DNA from: Mucilaginibacter sp. OK098
GTDB lineage: Bacteria; Bacteroidota; Bacteroidia; Sphingobacteriales; Sphingobacteriaceae
Reading direction: 5' to 3'
Assembly: GCF_900142915.1 (NCBI RefSeq)
Contig: NZ_FRCM01000002.1
Location: 310,001 to 374,000, forward strand
Length of the DNA stretch: 64,000 nt
Shown here: positions 58,991-64,000 of the stretch, piece after piece
Layout of the letters: each line of letters begins with the position of its first letter
How positions within the stretch are numbered: the first letter of the stretch is position 1
Notes under the pieces: generated by a model
The model's database searches: none
What the model saw: the letters and a program-made list of their open reading frames with translations, nothing else
Told to the model about the DNA's origin: nothing
Translations under genes and position numbers: made by a program

Positions 58991-59443
58991 CTAACGCTTA
59001 AATGAAAAGTCGTCAATCTCGGTATCAACCAGGTTAATATTCTGTGGATCCGATACCTGGCTTTCGGCATGTATTGCAAATTCTGTTTCAGTAAGCTTTG
59101 TAATTGTTTCAGCAACACCATGGCCGCCATCAACATACAATGTCATTATATTACCCTTAAGCTTGTAGTTAAATGTAGAAAGGCCGGGCGCTATCCTTGT
59201 TCCTTTAGCTGATTGATAACCGCTGCCGTCTTCAAAAAATTGTGCAAAGTCATCCGTTGTGTAATTGGTTTTTATTTCTTCATCAATTTGTACGCCATCC
59301 CGTACCAGCTTCAGGTCGTGTTTGGTTATAAACCATTTTCCAACAACTGTTATTTTTGCCTGCGGCGATGCAGCATCTTTTTTACACGCTTGCATACACA
59401 GTAACAATACAGGCAAAATAAGCAGTATGTATTTGTGTTTCAT
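58991..59443 (-). CDS. Lipocalin-like lipoprotein
   Basis: 150 residues. Signal with Cys19 (MQACKK), then ITVVGKWFITKHDLKLVRDG, a lipocalin-like opening strand, and ITKLTETEFAIHAES near the end. Closely similar in layout to 33434 and 59506. Its stop lies three bases from that of the terminase gene. A host-type cargo gene within the phage row. Confidence 0.75.
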   Translation of the reverse strand: MKHKYILLILPVLLLCMQACKKDAASPQAKITVVGKWFITKHDLKLVRDGVQIDEEIKTNYTTDDFAQFFEDGSGYQSAKGTRIAPGLSTFNYKLKGNIMTLYVDGGHGVAETITKLTETEFAIHAESQVSDPQNINLVDTEIDDFSFKR

Positions 59444-59505
59444 AACCTTATAATTGGTAATGTTAAATGTACCAATTGTTTTTATAAGGCCTCCCCTTTT
59501 GATAA

Positions 59506-60063
59506 TTATTTGGTGTAATAATAATCAAGCACGTATTTATAATTCTTCACGTCGGTATTAAGGGTTTGGGTGGTGGTATATTCCATATGTAAGGTTAATA
59601 GCGATGCCGTTAATTGTACTATTTGTGCCGATTGCGATACCAGGTGGATTACAGGAACAGGGCCGGTGCTGAAATTTACAGTACCAACGCCAAAACCACC
59701 CAGGCCTGCCGATGAAAGCTTAAACGCCAGTCCTGCAAAACTATACGTACCGCTTAAACTGTCAGCAGCTATAACATTACCCAATGATGTGCTGCCAATG
59801 CCACCTGAATTGTAAAAGCTTATTGAGCTAAATTTACCGTCAGCGTCAAATTGTGCAAAGCTAAGGGTCTTGTTTGATGCCAGCATTGTTGTGTCAGTTT
59901 TCAAAGTCCCATCGATGAGCACTTCTTCGCTTTGCTTTTGAAGGTTCCATTTTCCGATAATCAGCACCTGCTGCAAATTAGCCGGCGTATTGCTGCTTTT
60001 GTTGCCACAAGCACAAAAAAAGCATATAAAAATGGGGATCAATAAAAAGTAAATACGTTGCAT
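59506..60063 (-). CDS. Lipocalin-like lipoprotein
   Basis: 185 residues from ATG 60063 (MQRIYFLLIPIFICFFCAC); the frame open to 60132 overlaps the terminase start and is not used. Cys19 is the lipidation site. The mature part opens with LIIGKWNLQKQSEEVLIDGT and has a Gly/Ser-rich middle (GGIGSTSLGN; LGGFGVGTVNF). Tandem with the previous gene, so it is probably a duplicate. Function unknown. Confidence 0.7.
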   Translation of the reverse strand: MQRIYFLLIPIFICFFCACGNKSSNTPANLQQVLIIGKWNLQKQSEEVLIDGTLKTDTTMLASNKTLSFAQFDADGKFSSISFYNSGGIGSTSLGNVIAADSLSGTYSFAGLAFKLSSAGLGGFGVGTVNFSTGPVPVIHLVSQSAQIVQLTASLLTLHMEYTTTQTLNTDVKNYKYVLDYYYTK

Positions 60064-60120
60064 AGCTGCAGGCTTAACAGGTTTTATGTAACAAATATAA
60101 AAATAAATCGACATTAAAAA

Positions 60121-60444
60121 ATGATCCCTCAAAAAGCTTCAGTGCTATTTCGCCAAAACTACTATACTGATAATCATATTGTTATAAACCAAGGCGGTAC
60201 AAGTTCAGGTAAGACCGTGGCCATCCTCCAGGTTTTGCTTAGCATCGCATGTGCGAACGCTGGGCAAGTAATTACAGTAGTTGGGCAAGACATCCCCAAC
60301 CTTAAAGCGGGTGCGTTACGTGATGCACAGAGTATTTATTATGGATGGCCGGCGTTGCAAAGCATGATAAAAAGCTATAACAAAACCGACAGGATCTTTG
60401 AGTTTCACAACGGAACTGCAAAATATTTTGGCACAAACCATTAA
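60121..60444 (+). pseudogene. Phage terminase large subunit, N-terminal fragment
   Basis: 107 residues where the family has about 400-450. The ATPase Walker A (GGTSSGKT, 25-32) and VVGQDIPNLKAGALRDAQ are intact, and it ends FHNGTAKYFGTNH. The Walker B and nuclease domain are missing. The sequence right after the stop passes into a GAAAGCTGAAAGG word repeat, so a deletion or insertion removed the rest. It cannot package DNA on its own. Confidence 0.8.
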
Positions 60445-60461
60445 CCGGGTAAACCTGTAGA

Positions 60462-60562
60462 GGTAAAAGCTGAAAGGCGAAAGCTGAAAGGTAAAAACAA
60501 CTTTACAACAACTACAACTTTTACAACCCTTATAACAACTCAATCAATCCAACCCAACCAAC
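60462..60562. repeat. GAAAGCTGAAAGG and CAATCCAACCCAACC words
   Basis: GTAAAAGCTGAAAGGCGAAA followed by low-complexity ACAACAACTACAACTTTTAC and CAATCAATCCAACCCAACC. It replaces what should be the remainder of the terminase gene. Confidence 0.65.
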
Positions 60563-60572
60563 TCCCCCTCCA

Positions 60573-60809
60573 ATGAACATCAAACTTGCCAACTCATTAT
60601 TTGACGATGGTATATTCTCTGCCATGTACAAAGCTGGCTTTATAACCACAAAAGTTTTTACTTACCGCGAGATCTACCTGTGGGTACAGGCCCAAATGCA
60701 AACCCGCTGCTTAACCAAGCGCCAGGCCGTACTGGAAGCCGGCGGTAAATTTGATAAGGATGAACGGACGGTGTGGCGGGCGCTGAATAGTTTTGAGGAA
60801 GGGAAGTAA
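60573..60809 (+). CDS. Small phage-region protein
   Basis: 78 residues: KLANSLFDDGIFSAMYKAGF then REIYLWVQAQMQTRCLTKRQAVLEAGGKF. It has a helix-rich, HTH-like look (EVAEAGGVSR-type AVLEAGGKFDKDERTVWRAL). No named family. It is common for such small genes to sit beside phage packaging genes. Confidence 0.6.
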   Translation: MNIKLANSLFDDGIFSAMYKAGFITTKVFTYREIYLWVQAQMQTRCLTKRQAVLEAGGKFDKDERTVWRALNSFEEGK

Positions 60810-60854
60810 AGAGGCATTTCTTTTTATTTGACCTGATTATCATACCTTTAATTC

Positions 60855-61508
60855 ATGAAACCAAACCAACGTAAAATATTATCAGCTTTAATTATCATTA
60901 TATGCTTTTGCTCGTGCGCTAAGCCAAAAAGGAAAATAAATCCCTTGTCAATAAAGCTAAACGATTCGGCAATGCAGTTAGTTATGCACTTTGGGACAGA
61001 CGACAAATCAGTTGTAAACGGTATAAATCTGTTAGACAAGGCAATTAGAATTGATAGTAATTATGTCACGGCGTATTGGAACAAATTTTCATTTCAGAAT
61101 CAATTAAAGCAATATAACGAAGCGTTGGAAACGGTAAAACATCTGTTAAAACTAAGGCCTAATGATGCCCTTATCATAGCTCTTACCGGGTTGGCTTACG
61201 AAAAAACAGGCGATACGATATCTGCGGCAAAGTGTTATAAAAACGCCTTGTCAAATTACGATAAGATACTTGATACAATGAACCTTAAAAATAAAAGCTA
61301 TTGCGGTTTGGCTACTGGTAAAGCAATGATATTAAAACTATTAAATAAAAATGAGCAAAGCGACGCTTATCTAAAAGGATTACTTCAAACAGAAACAGAT
61401 CCTGTAAACAAGCAATTATATGAAGAATCTTTAAGGGATAGCAGAAACGATGTTCTTTATGGGAAAGGCGATACCGTATCAGAAAACGCTAATCCTGTAA
61501 AACACTGA
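60855..61508 (+). CDS. TPR-containing lipoprotein
   Basis: 217 residues. Lipobox SCAK (Cys21). Three tetratricopeptide-like helix pairs, for example SNYVTAYWNKFSFQNQLKQY, ALETVKHLLKLRPNDALIIA and LTGLAYEKTGDTISAAKCYK. The protein probably serves as a protein-protein scaffold in the envelope. The last codons and the stop (CAC TGA) are part of the CTGACAAAACACTGTCAG repeat. Confidence 0.8.
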   Translation: MKPNQRKILSALIIIICFCSCAKPKRKINPLSIKLNDSAMQLVMHFGTDDKSVVNGINLLDKAIRIDSNYVTAYWNKFSFQNQLKQYNEALETVKHLLKLRPNDALIIALTGLAYEKTGDTISAAKCYKNALSNYDKILDTMNLKNKSYCGLATGKAMILKLLNKNEQSDAYLKGLLQTETDPVNKQLYEESLRDSRNDVLYGKGDTVSENANPVKH

Positions 61509-61710
61509 CAAAACACTGTCAGCACTTTAATAAAAAGTTATACTGATCTTTGAATAGTCTGAACCGGGATTCAGCAGATTAATGGATTTATGGGATGCTT
61601 GTCAATTAAAATCGCGAAAATTCTTTAATCCCAAAATCCTGGTTCAGAAATAGCAACATGCCGACAAAACACTGTCAGCACTTAAACAAAAACTTATCCC
61701 GATCTTTGAA
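61501..61710. repeat. Composite repeat, left copy (D-H-D)
   Basis: A 48-base unit D (ACTGACAAAACACTGTCAGC and downstream TGATCTTTGAA) at 61504-61553, a hairpin unit H with arms TCTGAACCGGGATT (61558-61571) and AATCCTGGTTCAGA (61635-61648), then a second D at 61661-61710. The same D-H-D order recurs at 62310-62516. Confidence 0.88.
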
Positions 61711-61749
61711 ATATACCAGCGCCTGATCCAATTTATTAATCCCTGTATT

Positions 61750-61757
61750 TATATTTG
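61750..61757 (+). promoter_or_regulatory. Putative -7 element TATATTTG
   Basis: TATATTTG, 7 bases before the kinase-like gene's ATG at 61765. Same close spacing as at 28371. No TTG -33 element at the right distance. Confidence 0.35.
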
Positions 61758-61764
61758 CAGGGCA

Positions 61765-62304
61765 ATGAAAATACATATAATGGGGGCATCATGTGCAGGT
61801 TCAACAACCTTAGGCATGGCCATGGCAAGACAGTTATCCTACCCTTACTTTGATACTGATAAGTATTTCTGGCAGCCATCTGAAATACCCTTTACTTCCA
61901 GGTATTCATTTGAAGACAGGAATAAGATGCTTAAAGATGATTTATTGCTAAGCAACAACTGGATCCTTGGCGGTTCAATTATAAATTGGGGCGATGAGTG
62001 GCTCACAGCATTTGATTGTGTTGTGTTTTTATATTTACCACAGCCAATAAGGATGGAACGTTTAAAAGCCAGGGAGCTGGATCGCTACGGTAATATTATA
62101 TTTACTGATGCTACACGCAACCGTTTATATAAGGAATTTGTTGAATGGGCCACCGGTTATGATGATAACACCACCAACGGCCGAAACCTGCAGGCTCACC
62201 AAAACTGGCTGAACAAACTAAACTGCCCGGTAATTGAAATTACCAGCGATACTACAGTTCAGCAACGCTTAGATGTTATTTTAAACAACCTGCAGCGTAA
62301 ATAA
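61765..62304 (+). CDS. P-loop kinase-like protein with altered Walker A
   Basis: 179 residues. Adenylate/shikimate-kinase-like P-loop fold: the Walker A position reads GASCAGSTT (7-15), where Ser13 stands in place of the catalytic Lys. DTDKYFW (30-36) and a lid-type Arg region RLKARELDRYGN follow. Proteins of the GASGSGTTTLG-type subfamily also lack this Lys, so it is not necessarily inactive. It is flanked on both sides by the same 205-bp D-H-D repeat. Confidence 0.8.
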   Translation: MKIHIMGASCAGSTTLGMAMARQLSYPYFDTDKYFWQPSEIPFTSRYSFEDRNKMLKDDLLLSNNWILGGSIINWGDEWLTAFDCVVFLYLPQPIRMERLKARELDRYGNIIFTDATRNRLYKEFVEWATGYDDNTTNGRNLQAHQNWLNKLNCPVIEITSDTTVQQRLDVILNNLQRK

Positions 62305-62309
62305 CAACG

Positions 62310-62516
62310 TACTGACAAAACAGTGTCAGCACCTAAACAAAAACTTATCCCGATCTTTGAATAGTCTGAACCGGGATTAAGCTGATTAATGGATTTATGG
62401 GATGCTTGTCAATTAAAATCGCGAAAATCCTTTAATCCCAAAAATCCTGGTTCAGAAACAATCATACTGACAAAACACTGTCAGCACCCAATCAAAAACT
62501 TATTCCGATCTTTGAA
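62310..62516. repeat. Composite repeat, right copy (D-H-D)
   Basis: Direct copy of 61501-61710: D at 62311-62360, H arms at 62365-62378 and 62443-62456, D at 62467-62516. The second D runs straight into phage palindrome copy 3. Confidence 0.88.
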
Positions 62517-62517
62517 T

Positions 62518-62533
62518 TATGCCAATTAGCATA
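62518..62533. promoter_or_regulatory. Phage palindrome, copy 3
   Basis: TATGCCAATTAGCATA, the reverse complement of copy 2. It is 154 bases before the prohead protease start; the intervening bases hold repeat words. Confidence 0.7.
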
Positions 62534-62554
62534 TAAAACATTGAAACCTTTTTG

Positions 62555-62663
62555 TCATCTTGAGTGAGTGAGGCATCTTAGCAAAGCGACTTTAACGTCG
62601 CACAAGTATCACGGTGACAAAAAACGTCAAATTCATCTTTCGGACTTTACTGACTTTCGGACT
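62555..62663. repeat. GTCATCTTGAGTGAG element and GGACTTTACTGACTTTC word
   Basis: TTGTCATCTTGAGTGAGTGA to CACGGTGACAAAA is a repeat-like element (GTCA...TGAC ends); then TTTCGGACTTTACTGACTTT. It fills the rest of the 383-base gap 62305-62687; no gene seen there. Confidence 0.6.
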
Positions 62664-62687
62664 ACAAAAACATCTCAAATCTCAATC

Positions 62688-63893
62688 ATGAGCTACAAAA
62701 TTTACTTATACGATACCGATGCAGATTGCATAGGTTCCGGCAACTTATCATCAGCTTACATCCAGTCGCAACTGGAAGCAGCAGCCGGGCAGGATGTGGA
62801 AGTACACATCAGTTCGGCAGGCGGGAGCGCATTTGATGCCATCGCTATTTATGACCTGCTCAAAAAATACCAGGGCACCGTAACCACTTACATTGATGCT
62901 CTTGCCGCCTCGGCAGCTTCAATAGTTGCCATGGGCGGTAAAACAGTAGTAATGAGCAAATATGCACTGCTCATGATCCATAAACCGCTGGTAGGCTCGG
63001 GTGGCAATGCCGATGAGCTTTTAAAAGATGTGCAGATGTTAAATATAGTCCAGTCACGTTTGGCGCAGATCTATATGGATAAAACCGGGTTGGACGGAGT
63101 TACAGTTAATAGTTTGATCAACTCCGTCACCTGGTTATCTGCCGATCAGGCGCTTGATCTTGGTTTTATCAACCAGGTAGAGGATTACAGCACTGATATC
63201 ACCAACAGCGCCATCATTAAAAACTATATCAGCACAGCACCTGCCGTGTACCAGAGATGCATTAACAGAATCCTAACCAATAAAAACAACATGAACATCG
63301 AAAACAAAGAACTTATCGAAAAAACCACATCGGTTCTGGATAAGATTATGAACTTCTTTAAGAAGGTAGTAAACAAGCAAACCATTACTGACAAAGGCAC
63401 ACTGCACCACACCGGCGAAATGGATGAAGGCACAGAAGTGTACCAGGATGAAGACATGACCACACCCGCTCCTGCCGACACCTACACCACAGCAACTGGC
63501 AGCAAAATTGCCGTAAAAGGAGGTCAGGTGCAACAGGTAATCCCTGCAGAAACTGATCCGGATGCCGCCCCGAATGCTGCTGAAGACGATGATGAAACAA
63601 CTACCGACAAGTTCAAATCAGCCAAAAAACCAATGGCTATCCAAAACAAACTGCAGGAAATTAAAGCAAAGCTGCATGCGCAAAACGCTTTATTAGCCGA
63701 AGCAAAAGAAGCCCTGCAAACAGCAAACACCCGCCTTCAGAAAACCCGTGAAAAAGTAAAAAATGAAATCAAATCAGACTTTACCCCCGAAGGCTCTAAA
63801 CGCAGCAACAAGGCCAAAACAGAACCTGTTGCATTCTTCGCACCAACCAGCACTTTGGCTAAAAACGCAGTTAAGAAAGCGATCGCGAATTAG
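62688..63893 (+). CDS. Phage prohead (head maturation) protease, ClpP-like
   Basis: 401 residues from ATG 62688 (MSYKIYLYDTDADCIGSG); the frame open from 62568 runs through repeats. The ClpP-like domain (1-200) has HISSAGGSAFDAIAIYDLL, the nucleophile Ser75 in ALAASAASIVAMGG and the catalytic His98 in LLMIHKP. The C-terminal 200 residues are Lys/Asp/Thr-rich with a coiled coil (LQEIKAKLHAQNALLAEAKE), which fits a fused scaffold. Such enzymes trim capsid and scaffold during head assembly. A capsid gene may follow beyond the window. Confidence 0.9.
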   Translation: MSYKIYLYDTDADCIGSGNLSSAYIQSQLEAAAGQDVEVHISSAGGSAFDAIAIYDLLKKYQGTVTTYIDALAASAASIVAMGGKTVVMSKYALLMIHKPLVGSGGNADELLKDVQMLNIVQSRLAQIYMDKTGLDGVTVNSLINSVTWLSADQALDLGFINQVEDYSTDITNSAIIKNYISTAPAVYQRCINRILTNKNNMNIENKELIEKTTSVLDKIMNFFKKVVNKQTITDKGTLHHTGEMDEGTEVYQDEDMTTPAPADTYTTATGSKIAVKGGQVQQVIPAETDPDAAPNAAEDDDETTTDKFKSAKKPMAIQNKLQEIKAKLHAQNALLAEAKEALQTANTRLQKTREKVKNEIKSDFTPEGSKRSNKAKTEPVAFFAPTSTLAKNAVKKAIAN

Positions 63894-63894
63894 T

Positions 63895-63975
63895 CCATGG
63901 ACGATGGTCAATAGACCATAGCAACTTCTCTTACCCCACTAAACCATGGACCATCGACTATGGACCATGGACAAT
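63895..63975. repeat. CCATGGACGATGG word hairpin
   Basis: GTCCATGGACGATGGTCAATA on one side and CCATGGACCATCGACTATGG, ACCATGGAC on the other; self-complementary short-period words directly after the protease stop. Confidence 0.7.
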
Positions 63976-64000
63976 CAAACACAAAAAAATCCTTACAACA

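Noticed and set aside
61501..62516. CRISPR-like array from the four D units
   Set aside because: Only four copies, irregular spacing, and the material between them is a repeated hairpin and a gene instead of unique spacers; no cas genes are present.
62568..62687. Upstream extension of the prohead protease frame
   Set aside because: It is translated repeat sequence (GTGAGTGAGGCATC, GGACTTTACTG); the family start is at 62688.

Overview
The window looks like a chromosomal segment of a Bacteroidota bacterium, most likely a Sphingobacteriaceae member close to Mucilaginibacter or Pedobacter. This is an inference from gene content: LytTR response regulators paired with LytS-type kinases, a GT117/DUF2723 membrane protein, a RemB/Wzi-like barrel, many lipocalin-like lipoproteins, weak ribosome-binding sites and TAnnTTTG -7 boxes. 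No rRNA, tRNA or CRISPR array was recognised.

Layout. 1-13 kb: PAP2 phosphatase tail, small membrane proteins, a LytTR two-component pair, an M3 oligopeptidase, an epimerase, an Xre/RES toxin-antitoxin pair, a Crp-like regulator, a UbiA prenyltransferase and an Old Yellow Enzyme. 13-25 kb: L,D-transpeptidase, a second LytTR pair beside two paralogous LiaF-like membrane proteins, a SAM hydroxide adenosyltransferase, the agmatine-to-putrescine pair AguA/AguB, a lone receiver protein and two outer-membrane barrels. 25-34 kb: the 1008-residue GT117 protein, a HigBA-type pair, a GDCCVxC protein, an ORF6N protein next to three related palindromes, and an arsenic operon (arsR, DUF6428, ArsN2-like GNAT, aquaporin, arsC) with no ArsB or Acr3 pump. 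34-47 kb: tandem DoxX-like paralogues, the phosphate operon (porin, pstS, pstC, pstA, pstB, phoU) with two intercistronic stem-loops, an orphan DUF47 gene, and a beta-carbonic anhydrase/SulP pair.

47-64 kb is accessory. Plus-strand phage-derived genes are interleaved with mostly minus-strand host-like genes. The phage genes are: an S24 repressor with a divergent promoter, a replication-type HTH protein, a gp3-like small terminase, a terminase large subunit cut off after 107 residues, and a ClpP-like prohead protease. A 16-bp palindrome, TATGCYAAYTRGCATA, was noticed three times, each time upstream of one of the phage genes. This suggests a phage-specific operator, and either a decayed prophage or a dispersed phage-derived regulon.

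The intergenic DNA is unusually rich in structure. At least seven families of short-period words (for example GTCCGAAAG, GAAAGCTGAAAG, GTTGATTGAGTTG) recur between genes, often as two opposed arms that fold into long imperfect hairpins at gene junctions. There are also nested GGCTCC...GGAGCC hairpins, a perfect 30-bp palindrome, a 24-bp perfect hairpin, an 8-bp tandem array, and a 205-bp composite repeat duplicated on both sides of a small kinase-like gene.
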